Origin: Brachionus koreanus
Taxonomy: Eukaryota; Rotifera; Eurotatoria; Ploima; Brachionidae
Assembly (NCBI GenBank): GCA_016987375.1
Contig: PJRA01000314.1
Location: 159,387 to 223,386 of the forward strand
Length of the DNA: 64,000 bases
Direction: 5' to 3'
Under the pieces are notes generated by a model. It saw only the letters and a program-made list of their open reading frames with translations. It did no database searches and was not told the DNA's origin. This document shows, piece after piece, positions 44,901-55,375 of this stretch. Positions within the stretch are counted from its first letter, which is position 1. Each line of letters begins with the position of its first letter. The translations under genes and the position numbers were made by a program.

Positions 44901-47900
44901 CTCCCATTTATGCATGAGTATCATGAAGACCTTGACTAAGTTTTTTGGCCTGACTTAGCATCTGCTCACTATTCAAGGGACTGCATTACATAAATGGACG
45001 AAAACGTAAATTATGTGGTCAAAGACATCAACCCACCAAATGTTCCTGAAGCACGTCCAATGGGGTCCAATGGGTGAAAATTTTTGGGGTTGTTTAAGTC
45101 AGGAAGTATACGAGGAAGGTTGGCAAGCCTCAACAGAGCAACAGTTGATTAACCGCATTAAATTAAAGTTGAAGGATTTTGACTTAAATTTTGTGAAATC
45201 CCTTATGACGGGTGTCAAAGCAAAGCTCAGAAAAATCGACAACGTTGGAGTTTTTTCTTTATTTAAAAATCGTAATTCTATTAAAAAATAAATTCTTTAC
45301 CTTATAAAAAAAACCAGAACTTAATATCATTTTTAATTTTGAGTTATTCACTTTTAATTTTTGTGCATTTACTTATGCCTCACCCGTTATTACTTGAAAT
45401 AAATTTTTGAGCAATAGACTAATAATTCTTTACGTTAATTAAATAAATTGGACATTTTTTAGATCAATTAAGTAATAAAATAGAAAACACAGGTAAAATT
45501 TTCTCTTAAAAAAATTGGTTTCAAAAACTTACCTTATTAGAAGAATAAAAAGCTTTAATTGGTCGAACTCAAACTTGTGCAAAAGTCAAAAAAAGTCATT
45601 TTAAAGTCTTTTCAAAGTCAAGTCAATGACTTGACTTTAAATTTTTTTTTAAGAAAAAAGTCAGTATTAATTACATTTTTATTTAAGTTGAAATTTTAAT
45701 TTAAAAATTTAATGCCAAAATTAATAAGATTAAATTATTCGATAAAATTAAAAATTTTTTTTTCTTTTTCTTAAAAGTTTTATCTTGTAGAAAACTCAAA
45801 AAAAAGTTGTTTTTAAATCTTTTAAACAAAAAGTCAAATGACTTGACTTTATGACTTTTGAACAACTCTGGTCAAACTCAATCAAGTTGAACTTAATGTT
45901 ATACAAATCATTAATAAGCTCGCTATTCGATTACTTCGTTATCATAATAAACGTTGCAACATAAAGAATAAAAGTATCTCTCCAAAATATCCAAAACAAA
46001 TTGTTAAAAATAATTAAATATTTACCAATTAGAACCTCAATTAGATCAATTTACCAAGTCCTAAAGCTAGAAATAGTCGATGATAGATCAAATAGCTTAT
46101 TTGTTAAATTCGTGATAAACAAATACCAACCAGATTTGATAACAAGGGAGATTCACGCGTATATGTTGACACAACAGGCAAACTAATTCAAAAAATTTGA
46201 GACACCTATGGATAAATTCTCCAGTCTGATAAATTGATCATTAAATGAATTTTAACATTTTTATCTTTTCTACATATTTATAATTTTTTATTCAATTTTA
46301 CTTAGCAATTGAGTTTAAACGAAGGCGTAAGCCATTCGAACGAACCTGGGGACCTCCCTAAATTATATTTTTAATAAAAAATAATAATAATAGTTTCATT
46401 AATTGTTTAAGTCTGATAATGATATGCAAATATCTGCAAATACACTACAGTTAATTATTGCAACTTTGAATGTTCCTCTAAGAACCCTAAAACCTACTTT
46501 TGATCTTTAGAAAAAAAATATTTAAAAAATCTAAGAATTTTAAACATTATTCTCTGTTCAATAATATTAAATTTCAAAAACCAAATTTTGGATGGTAACA
46601 AACTCCTGATGGTAAATTTATATTAAATTTCACGATTCCACCACATTAACTGATATTTCGAGTATAAATTTTATAAATAATTATCATTTTTTTGTTAATA
46701 ATCAATTCGAAAATTGATAAGAATAAATTCCTATTAATCAATTAAAGAAGAAAATAAATTTTTTTGAAAAATGTCCTTTCGACCAAAAGATTTCCTCATT
46801 TTTGCCTAATATATTAATAAATCTCATTTAATTTAACTTGATCTCTCTAAAAAATTAGTCTAATAAACATTTCATTAGAATATATTTGATGTCAAACTTT
46901 AATAATTTTTTTGGTTCAAAATTTCCGATGTCCAAAAAATAGAATTATAAAATCTAACTGTGTTGGTTTGTACGAAATTTCACAAAATTAAATCATGATA
47001 AAAATAAAGGCAAATGACGATTTGAAAAAAAAAAGTCGAATTTAACCAACCTGTATCTTCAGTTAAATCAGGTGAAAATTTGATCAATTTAATTGTTTTA
47101 TCATTAGAACCAGTGGCAATTAAATTACCACTTGGATTCCAAGCTACACAATAAATTGATCCGTAGTGGTGCTTGCTTTTTTTGTGCAAAATACTCGCCG
47201 GTTTGCACGGTGTATCAGACCTAACAGTGTTCAAATTCGGATAGGGACAAATACGAAGACATTTTGAATTCGATCCGACTACATAATAATTTCCGGATGG
47301 ATGTATATCGACAGCGCGTATGGCCTGCTGATCCTCTAGTGTGCACACTGGATGAAACGCGGCCGCTTTTGTTATATCTTCAAGAGAATCAAATTTTAAT
47401 ACTTCGTTTATCGGACGAATGTATTCATTGTTTTTTTTTAAGGAACTCTTTGGCGAAGTTGACACAGGCGATTGCAATCTTAACGAAGATGTTGCCGATG
47501 TGCTATTGGGCGATTTTAAAGCAAAATCATTCGAAGTATTGGGCGACAAAGGTCGCGACAAATTATCTGAATTTTTGACAAGTTTTTTCGCCTCCAATTT
47601 GGGGCTCAAATTTTCCTCTTCACTGAAATTAACCTTTTTTGAACTAGAGCCAGCCATTGCACTTAAAGCATTTTGAATGCTGGGTGTTTTTAGTTGTTTG
47701 ATTAGCTCTTCTCGCTTTTTTTCTTGTTCCTCCAGCTGCTGGGTTATATGCGCCTTGTTTTTCTTGTACTCCTTAAACAGCGCCGAATCAATCATCGGAT
47801 TAGACGACTCGCGAGATTTGTCCACATGAACCGCTGGTGGCTTTTCACTCTGAATGGGCTCGTGTTTAAGCGAGCTTACACTCGAAGTTGGCGTGTTTTC

Positions 47901-49016
47901 CTCCTCTTTTATTCCGTTTAGCTTGTTTTTGGCTGGCTCATTATCGAAATTCAGTAGACCGATCGACCTAGTCAAGTCCGGCACCATTTTGTCTCGGTCT
48001 TGTACAAGGCTCATTTCGATTCCGCTGGTGAAAATCTGCGACCGGGACAAGCCGAACGACAGGCCTTCGTATTGAGGCGCCAGCGACCTCGACATTAGCT
48101 CAGTGTTTTTGGACCTGCCGCTCGGCACTGCATTGTACGGAAACTGTTGAGGCTTGATAGGAGTCGCTAGAATTGCGTCCGCCCAAGTTGCTTCCAAATT
48201 TGGTTTGAAAAATTTTTCCATAGACAACTTGAGAGGCTTTTCTTCAAAAGGACAAGAAAATGTGCTAACTGGAAGAGCATGTAGCCAACTAAGCAGAGAC
48301 GCGTCTGTTTCTGTTAAATTTTGTTTCAGAAGCAAAATATTCGGATCGGCCAAATTGTAATTTTCTTCGGAACTTGTTGCTCTTGCCTGACAGTACTCTA
48401 CACACGATTCGTACAATAAGCCTTTGACAACTAGCTGAATCAAACGCTCGTTTTGAGACACGGGACTCAATTTGGCCGATTCGGGCGAAAGAAACAAGTT
48501 TACGAGGGGATATATTTCTCTAAAGCATTGTAGACGTCCGTTCGAAGGATTCCAGCTTTTGAACTCGGGATGATCTTGAATGCGTGGTGAAGTTAACAAA
48601 AGACACAGTTTTTTGTATTCATCTTCGTTAGGCGAGTATTGTTTCAGATCGTTGAGATAGTTGACCAACTGTTCGACGGACAGTTGGTTGTCTTGTTGTG
48701 CTGCTTCTAATTTTAAGCATAAAAGTTCCAAATATTGATATTTTAAAATGGTGAAATAGAATTGCTTGTGATTGAAGAGCTCGATTTGTTTCAATGGCTG
48801 GATAAATTCGATAGCATCGTCCCATTGACCGTCGAGTATCAGCTGACGAAGAAACAAGACATCATCTGAGTATTGGTGATTTATGATGCCGGTCTCGCGC
48901 TCCAAGTCCAACATAGCAATATTCATCTCTCGGTTCGACAGAAACTCGAGAATTAACTTAATTATGTCCTTCTCCGTAATGTTTACTGAGATCTTCATTG
49001 ATTGCTGCTGGCTCAT
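41915..49016 (-). CDS. wdr47: WDR47 (nemitin) homologue
   Basis: A microtubule-associated WD40 protein working with CAMSAP-family proteins in neurons and in motile-cilium central microtubules (family knowledge). Two exons, 49016-47051 and 42612-41915, are joined across a 4438-bp intron, giving 887 aa. The first ATG in frame is 49016; the frame upstream has only TTG. The LisH/CTLH region is ITEKDIIKLILEFLSNREMN with LFLRQLILDGQWDDAIEFI. Next are CLLLTSPRIQDHPEFKSWNP, LLYESCVEYCQA and a low-complexity middle with a coiled coil. The C-terminal WD40 repeats include AVDIHPSGNYYVVGSNSK, GSIYCVAWNPSGNLIATGSN, GTIRDLAFM, SGSQDKTCRFWDLR and PHSSDIRSVRFS. The exon junction (ACA G / AT TCT) is in phase and matches the family. 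Confidence 0.95.
43918..43989 (+). other. short Lys/Ala-rich open frame inside the WDR47 intron
   Basis: ATG to TAA, 23 residues (EPKKKAGNAAKAKKVLEK core), followed by an AT-rich stretch with AATAAA signals. The composition recalls the N-terminus of ribosomal protein uL23/RPL23A. It might be a retrocopy fragment. Too short to be sure it is anything. Confidence 0.2.
44105..45387 (+). mobile_element. mariner/Tc1-superfamily element, near full length, inactive
   Basis: Terminal inverted repeats ACGGGTGAGACATAAGTAAA (left) and, reverse-complemented, ACGGGTGAGGCATAAGTAAA (right), both flanked by TA. Length 1283 bp, normal for the superfamily. A (TA)n tract lies at 44176-44194. The same right end occurs alone at 6885-7042. 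Confidence 0.92.
44293..45291 (+). pseudogene. mariner-type transposase, frameshifted
   Basis: The first frame (44293-44859) has a helix-turn-helix N-terminus (AQSTIYNTINRIQNGG, VSQRRLARKFNVHQRTVGRQ) and the first catalytic motif LILDDEKYFTF. Frame then shifts near 44835 (SDIYIDECLNKRLLPFMHEY), again after a stop at 44937-44939 (FWPDLASAHYS, second catalytic Asp), and near 45060 (FWGCLSQEVYEEGWQA). At least three breaks make it inactive. The catalytic triad spacing could not be confirmed because of the breaks. Confidence 0.85.
45572..45870. mobile_element. hAT-type MITE (299 bp)
   Basis: Ends CAAACTTGTGCAAAAGTC and, reverse-complemented, CAGAGTTGTTCAAAAGTC, flanked by GTCGAACT (45564-45571) and GTCAAACT (45871-45878), an 8-base duplication with one mismatch. 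The interior is built of AAGTCA/TGACTT units that can fold back. No coding capacity. Confidence 0.75.
45880..46190 (+). mobile_element. LINE C-terminal relic
   Basis: Plus-strand frames read IQIINKLAIRLLRYHNKRC, then after a shift IRTSIRSIYQVLKLEIVDDR. Both are typical of the segment after the RT thumb in non-LTR ORF2 proteins. Everything else is absent. Confidence 0.6.
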
Positions 49017-50110
49017 AGTGGCTTTAATCGATGTGGCAATCAATAAAGCAGTTCAGATCTGTAAAATTCTTAAAATATTTGTATCCTTAAAAAATAAAAA
49101 TTACTAATTCTAAATGTGTATATGTATATGCATTCTTCAGTTTTAAAGTTTTTCTATGTTCATATTTAATGTTAAAATGAGATTGTTTATTACTTGATGA
49201 TTTTTCTAGGTTCTTTTTTTTTTCTTGTAGAGGTCGAATTCGAACGAATTAGCTATTTTGGAGGAGGGGTCCATAACAAAGTTGTTGTTTAAATAAAAAA
49301 AGTTTGATTAAGAATTAAATGCTTATTTGAGATTGACTTGTTTAATGTCTTTTTTTTAGATCAAAGAACAAAACTATGTGTTTGTTTAAGTAAATTTTTG
49401 TACACAAATACGGTTTCGTATACACAACACGAACAATGAACAAATGCCGTCCATTATCGACCTGGTTTAAATTATTTTCGCTTTTATCAAAACTTCACTT
49501 TTCAAGACTTGTTAAGTTATTTAAAAATTAAGTTAATTAAATTTTTAAATTTTCTTCTTCATATTCTTTGTATGCATGTTGAGCGGTCTATATTATCAAA
49601 GGTCTATATTCAAGTTTTTCACAAATTTTATTAAGTTAATCACTTTATCGCCTTGTTTACAATTGCGTTAAATTGTAATATGGTTTTTGTTTAATCTTTC
49701 AAAATCTCCAAATGTCTTACATTTTTGATGATAATAATTAGATTTTAGAAAACTGTTTTTTTTTCTTTGTTGGCATTTCAACGTCAGCAGCTGTATAATT
49801 AAATTTTTTTTTTTTAAATTATCTCTGAATTCACATTCTATAAACTTTTATTAGTTTTTTTTTCTATCTGAAATAAAAGAAATAAATAAAGCTATTAATT
49901 AAAATAAAGAGTGACAGCTTCTTACTTTAAACCCATTTAAAGTTTTCGTTATATAGAATTTTTTACAATTAGATAAACATAGAGTTGTACATTTAATTTT
50001 GAAGAGCATTAAATTCTGTTTTTTTTTATAACATCTAATATGATTTAAAGTTTTAGAATTGTTAGGATGCTAAAAATAAATATTCAAAAAAATTCAACCT
50101 TTACTTTTAT
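49017..50110. other. intergenic, upstream of WDR47
   Basis: AT-rich with a few GC-richer patches near 49230-49270. Presumed promoter side of WDR47. No element identified. Confidence 0.5.
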
Positions 50111-50800
50111 TTATATTATTTATTTGTTTTCTGTACCGAGCTAATGTTCCATCAGATTAAAAAAAAATTAAAATAAAAATAAATTAAAAACAGGTGTAAT
50201 GAAATAGAGAGATAAAGAGTACATTACATATTTTTTATTATCTGATGGCTCACGGAAAAAATAACAGATAAAAGATAGGAAGGTATCAATTATACAATGG
50301 AGTAGGAGATTCAATATATCTTGATTCGAAGCCTTCCTTATATTCTTCCACCAGTCTAGCGGCCAATGAAACAGAATGACTCAATCCTATCCTGACATAT
50401 CTCTCACTCAACTCAATAAAGTCGATTCGAGATTGTAAATAATTTAAGTTTGTTTAAAGGCTTCATGATTGGAGGAAGTATCATATTTTAATCTAAGTAT
50501 AGATTTTACTGCTGTATTCTGAATTGCTTGTAATTTTTTGATATTTTTTTCTGATAATGAATTTAAGGAAATGAATAGTCTAGGATTGATCCGACTAAAG
50601 ATTTATAAAGGTTTCCTAACGTTTTTTGATTAAAACCCCATTTTTTGTTTGACAATGAATTCTTAATGTGATTTAGTCTTGCATTGCAACGTTCTTTAAT
50701 CTGGTCAACAAGTAGATTAAAATTTAGTTTAGAATCAAATTTGATACCTAGAAACTTAATTTCTTTTTAGTTTTTTATTTTGTTCTCATAAATTTTTATG
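50110..50800 (-). mobile_element. LINE 3' part, family A
   Basis: The minus strand reads KFLGIKFDSKLNFNLLVDQI, RCNARLNHIKNSLSNKKWGF, LGNLYKSLVGSILDYSF, then stops and shifts, LQAIQNTAVKSILRLKYDT, and finally VSLAARLVEEYKEGFESRYI and SPTPLYN before TGA at about 50296. The 3' UTR ends with ACATTAGCTCGGTACAG and an AAATAAATAA tail near 50115. Missing are the endonuclease and the RT core. Confidence 0.85.
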
Positions 50801-51015
50801 TTAAGGTACTTTCTTTAAGGTATTTTCTTAAAATTTTGTAATATTTTTTCTAATTTTGATATTAATTTCAAAAAACTAAATTTTTATTAATTTTCTGTTA
50901 ATTTTATAATTTTTTTATGCTTTTTTAATAATAAATGGACTTAATCATTCCTTTATGGGTTTTGACCTTTGGTCTCTTTGGTTGGGTTGAATTATTATAT
51001 ATATATATATAAAAG

Positions 51016-51290
51016 AAACCGATGATTGGACTCATCAACCAGTTAAGCCAGTTGTGAAAAAAGAACGCTTTGATAAACAGTTGATGTTAAGTGTATGGAT
51101 GAATTTCCTATAACTAATACACCCTGAGCTGGTTACAAACAGTCATGCTATAAATACAGAACTCTATTCTGAATAATTAGAACGAATGTATGCCAACCGA
51201 AAGATAGGTTTGTTTCTTTAAGATACCACTAGACCTCAAACAGCTAGAAGAAACAATGGCAAAAATTGAAGAGCAATTCAGATCTTCATC
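51016..51290 (+). mobile_element. mariner transposase relic
   Basis: One plus frame with several stops reads ETDDWTHQPVKPVVKKERFD, KQLMLSVWMNFL, IHPELVTNSHAINTELYSE, LERMYANRKIGLFL, DTTRPQTARRN. This is the middle of a mariner DDE domain: the V-M-L-S-V/I-W-W-D block and a decayed HQDNARPHTA. It begins next to a short (TA)n tract. Ends not found. Different from the element at 44 kb. Confidence 0.82.
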
Positions 51291-51299
51291 TTCCTCAAT

Positions 51300-52129
51300 T
51301 TATCTATTGATGGAATCAGGTTTTTTCCTAAAATATTAACATATCTGTAAGAATAAAGTCTTACGTCAAATAAAGAAAAAAAAATTTTAAACCATTTTGT
51401 AAATTTTGGTTTTCAAACCGCATGTTTAAATTAAAGTTTTCTTTCTAATAATCTACTTTTAACAAGAAAATCAAATGCTTTTCGGGCTATGTGATGGTAA
51501 AGTTCTTTGATAAACACACTTTTGTGGGGAGTGTTGGAAATCTACTCGTTTAGAAAATTTCCCAACATAAATTTTGGGATCACTTGTTTATACTGTAGTT
51601 TGATTCTTTTTAAACTTGATGATGAAGCAGTGTTTAAAAAATGAACTCTAATTTAAAAAACAAAGCCTAGGAATGCTTCAAAAGCTGCGATGAATTTATC
51701 AGGCATTTTAAATATTCTGATCAAATTAGAAATGTGAAATTCAATACATCTATTAAATTATGGTAATATCTTTTTAATTATTGAGCATTTAAAACTATAA
51801 TTAAAAATCTGAACCGAAAAATTTCATTCAAATAGTCAAAAAAAGTATATAATTTTATTAAGTGAAAAATTTAAAAAACAAAAAAATTTACTTGAAAATA
51901 AAATAGGTTTTTGTTGAATTTTTCTGAATTTTAAATAACAATCAGAAACTAAATTAATCTTGATAAAATTGATGATAACTCACCAAAAAATTAAATTTTT
52001 TTCTTTTTTTTTTAATTAAGTCTCGGAGTTAGTCTTATATTATGTCAATTAATTAGAATTTTTTATGATATATTTATAATTGTAACTCTGTAAAATTTTA
52101 ATTATATGTTTTTTTATTTAGGAAATTAT
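51300..52129. other. intergenic, AT-rich
   Basis: 3' flank of the ZIP gene. Nothing recognised. Confidence 0.5.
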
Positions 52130-53944
52130 CTAATTTGAACATGATATTGAAAAAATGAATTGAATTTTTTCCTCAAAAATTCCCAGCAAAAACATAAAAA
52201 TCCATCCTATTAGAAAAAACGTAACAACAAGAAATATTTTTTTAAAATTTGGTTTGCCATCATTAGATTCAAACTCTTGTTTGACTCTTGGTATCTAGAA
52301 AAATATTTCAGTATTATTTTTCCAGTAACATGTATATAAAAGCTTACCATATTTACAAGAGATATGTATAAGAAAACACCTGTGGTAATTGCAAATATCC
52401 ACTCTCTGAAAATTATGTCAGGTGAAACACTAACCAAAATCAGAAAGGCAACTAAGCTGATAGCTGAAGTTATGGAATTCAAAATCAAAACTGTGCAATG
52501 TTGAAATCCAGAGGATACGAGAATAGCATAATCGCCAAGTTCATGAGGAATTTCATGAAATAAAATTGCCAAACTTGTTGAAAATCCTAGACTCAGAGAT
52601 TCTGAAAATGCAGCTGCAATCGCAAAGCCATCAGCTGCTTTGTGCATTAGATCGCCAAACAAAGCAATCCAGCCACTTGGATGCACCGCTTTAAATTATT
52701 ACTTTTAAATATCAATTATATCAATGTTACTAACATCTAGTCTTACTTTTAAAAGATGATTTTGCTTTTTTAATTTTAACTTGATTTGTTTTAATGTTAA
52801 CGATGCCTGATTGATCATTTTTTGTTGAATGCTCAATTTCGTTTAATGAAATCACTTGGCCATTTGAATGATTGTTAGAAAAATCATGGTTATGATTGTG
52901 GTGGTGATGAAAAAATGTTTCCAAAAGCCATAAAAAAAATATTGCTAAAATAAAATTTTGATAGAATTTATCCTTTTTTCCAAGCTAGTTATATTACTTG
53001 TCATTGTGGCCGTCATTTTCCACAATGGATCATCATGACTTCTGGTAACCTCTTCAGAATGATCATGGTCTAGGTCATCAGAATGATTGTGAGAATGAAT
53101 ACCCAAAGCCTAGTTGCAAAAATCTTTTTAATTTTTTTCTTAATTAAATATTCAAATAAATTACTGTAGGAATTATGTGCAAAAGAGAGTCACTTAGTAA
53201 AGTTCCTATTGCTAGTCCTTTAAGTGCTAAGATCAAAAGTTTTAAATAGTCTTTGAATTTTCCAAGTAAACTGACACAAATCATCGAAATGGCCCATATT
53301 ATAATAACTGACAAAGAACCATACAAATATTCTTTTTTTTTAAATTTGTTTAAAAAAAAAATCTAGTTTTCTAAAATTTACTGTCAAGTGTCGAAGTTTC
53401 ACAAATATTCAATAGATTTAAGTGTTCATGTGTGTGACATTCAGAATTTATGCCTAGCCAGACTAGAGAAGCAGTCATTTCTTTAAATAAATTTTTTTCA
53501 ATCAAGTCAGCTGGGCTATGTAGATGAAAAATAGTGAAAATTTTCTCGCTTGAATAACACTTTAAAAATTAAAAGATAACATTTTTGAATATTTAAAAAT
53601 TAAATTTTTACAATACTGAAATTGTTTGATCTGGATTTATGCACTGAATGAATGTGATCATGGTCTTCGTGATCATGCTCGTCATGATCGTGATAATTGA
53701 TGTTTAGCTTTTCAATTATATCTTTAAAATCATCTTGAGTAATAAAATTTGAACTTTTGTTTGAATATTTAAGAAATATTTGGTCCAAAAACCAATTTTT
53801 TTCAGGCAAGTCTTGATGCAAATTTTCATGTCCTTCATCACGCAATGGGTATACTAGTTTTTGTAGCAAGCTAGATTTAACCGCTGATACTACTACACAT
53901 TGTAAGCCTAGAACGGCTATAATCATTATCTCTGTTATTTTCAT
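52130..53944 (-). CDS. ZIP metal transporter, LIV-1 subfamily (SLC39A4/A12/A10-like)
   Basis: ZIP proteins move zinc or other divalent metals into the cytosol (family knowledge). Seven exons: 53944-53612, 53559-53382, 53331-53165, 53109-52998, 52944-52747, 52688-52348 and 52294-52130. All are phase-compatible, giving 497 aa. A signal peptide (IMIIAVLGLQCVVVSAV) precedes an ectodomain with a His/Asp-rich run (DHDEHDHEDHDHIH) and paired Cys. TM1-TM2 are YGSLSVIIIWAISMICVSLL and GLAIGTLLSDSLLHIIPTAL, then a His-rich segment and HHHHNHNHDF in the cytosolic loop. TM5 carries HEIPHELGDYAILVSSGF, the LIV-1 HExPHExGD signature. TM4 is odd: HKAADGFAIAAAF instead of HNFxDGLAIGAAF, so the metal-binding Asn is Lys. 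The C-terminus is IFAITTGVFLYISLVNM, IPRVKQEF and a last helix. Confidence 0.92.
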
Positions 53945-54440
53945 AATAAAATATTTATTAAATTAAATGCTGTTTAATTATTTTTTCAAGACGAAATTTA
54001 AAGCTTAAATAGAAAAAATAATCTCATTTATTTTCAATGTGATAAGATTTTTCACATTTACTTTCATAAGCTTTAATAGATTTTGTCTGATACATTTTGT
54101 TCGCTCGTGCTTTATTATCAGTATATTATAAGATATACTCTTTTTAAGTAATCTTATCTATTTTTTAAAAAACTAATAGAATAATTTGAATATTTGATGT
54201 GAATTTTGACGTTCAAGTTTGCCAAATTGTAGTTTATGATTATTCTCAAAAATTATCTTTAAAATGAGTTTTTAAATATTTTTATTGAGTAAAAAATTGA
54301 GGAAAACTTGTACAAATTTAACATAAAGACCTTAGCAGTAATGAATTTATTTAAATCTGGAAAAAAAGAAGAAGTGTAATACAGCCGACCTATCATTTAA
54401 ACATCAGTATCTCAGCAACATATGTTAGGAGGCGGGCAAG
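53945..54440. other. intergenic, AT-rich
   Basis: Upstream flank of the ZIP gene. Nothing recognised. Confidence 0.5.
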
Positions 54441-54770
54441 CCTGATCGGTCGGAACACGACCAGAAAAAACCGGCCAAATGTACGGCCAATTGAGTGATC
54501 CCTTAAGTGTAATCCAGTCATTTCAACAAAAATAGATGGTAAATAATACTACTTTTCAAAATCAGAGACATTAATTTTGCTAACACGTTTTCGGAATAGC
54601 TGAGCGCATTGGCTCTATTCGAATTCCCTGCAAATATCAAATCAATACCAATTGACCAGAAAACACGACCTGATAGACCAAAAGATACGGCAAATGGCTT
54701 GGAAAGACAATCCGGTGAAGCTGTCAGTGATTCTAGCGATGAAATATGCATGAAGATTATCTAGTTATAC
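54440..54770 (+). repeat. GC-richer repeat-bearing segment, possible transposon relic
   Basis: Two related blocks about 205 bases apart (54446-54494 and 54651-54700) share elements such as ACACGACC and TACGGC. The second lies in a 50-codon open stretch (FPANIKSIPIDQKTRPDRPK, then SGEAVSDSSDEI). Codon and base use differ from the AT-rich surroundings. Family not recognised. Confidence 0.35.
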
Positions 54771-54869
54771 TGGTAAATAAGCAAAACAACAGAAATCATT
54801 TTTGAAAACGAAACAACGCTTCAAAAAATAATCAAATTGATGCTGAACATGTTCATCAGAGTTTTATAT

Positions 54870-55080
54870 TTATATATTTATTTAATTTAAAGTTTAAGTC
54901 CCATGGACAAATTGAGATAAGAATAATGGACAGTTAAATATCCATTTTACAATTAAGTAATGAATTCAGTGTTTTGTCTTTTTTCTATTAGCTAATAAAA
55001 ATATCTAGGTGATTTTTCATCTTTTTTATCTATTATGATTAATCCACATATCTATTATAATTAACTTTGAGAGTAAATAA
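54870..55080 (-). mobile_element. LINE 3' tail, family B
   Basis: AAGTCCCATGGACAAATTGA at 54897-54916 matches the 3' end of LINE copy B at 24.65 kb, and similarity continues with a TTTTACAATTA patch. AT-rich tail on the 54870 side. No coding sequence remains. Confidence 0.65.
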
Positions 55081-55375
55081 TAATGAAATAAACTTCAGAT
55101 TAAAAAAAAAAATTAACTAAGATTCAATTCTAAATTATGTATTTTAATTGTCACCTTGACCAAAAGTACCCAAGTTCAGGGTACTTCCACTTCTGTCAAT
55201 TTTGAATTATTTTCAATCAAAATATAAAATTATAAAAATTATGATATTTTATTAAAATTTTATAGAAAAGATTAAATACTTTAGCAAAATATATCTGTGA
55301 TTTATCAATAGATTTGTTATCATGATTTATTAAGGTTCTTAAAAATATTCTGCAAAATCATCGAATCATAGAAAA

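Larger units (their letters stand above)
42613..47050 (-). other. 4.4-kb WDR47 intron
   Basis: A magnet for mobile DNA: it holds the mariner-type element (44105-45387), a hAT MITE (45572-45870) and a LINE relic (45880-46190). Also present are a hairpin (TTACTTGAAAC / GTTTCAAGTAA, 43854-43883), an AATATTATCGATAATATT palindrome near 43640, and a short Lys/Ala-rich frame (43918-43989). The rest is AT-rich with nothing recognised. Confidence 0.8.

Noticed and set aside
47264..48360. Several plus-strand open frames opposite WDR47 exon 1
   Set aside because: They are mirror frames of a strongly conserved coding exon and show no protein family features.
49017..49043. Nine extra N-terminal codons for WDR47
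   Set aside because: The upstream codon is TTG, not ATG. The first ATG at 49016 fits the family start.
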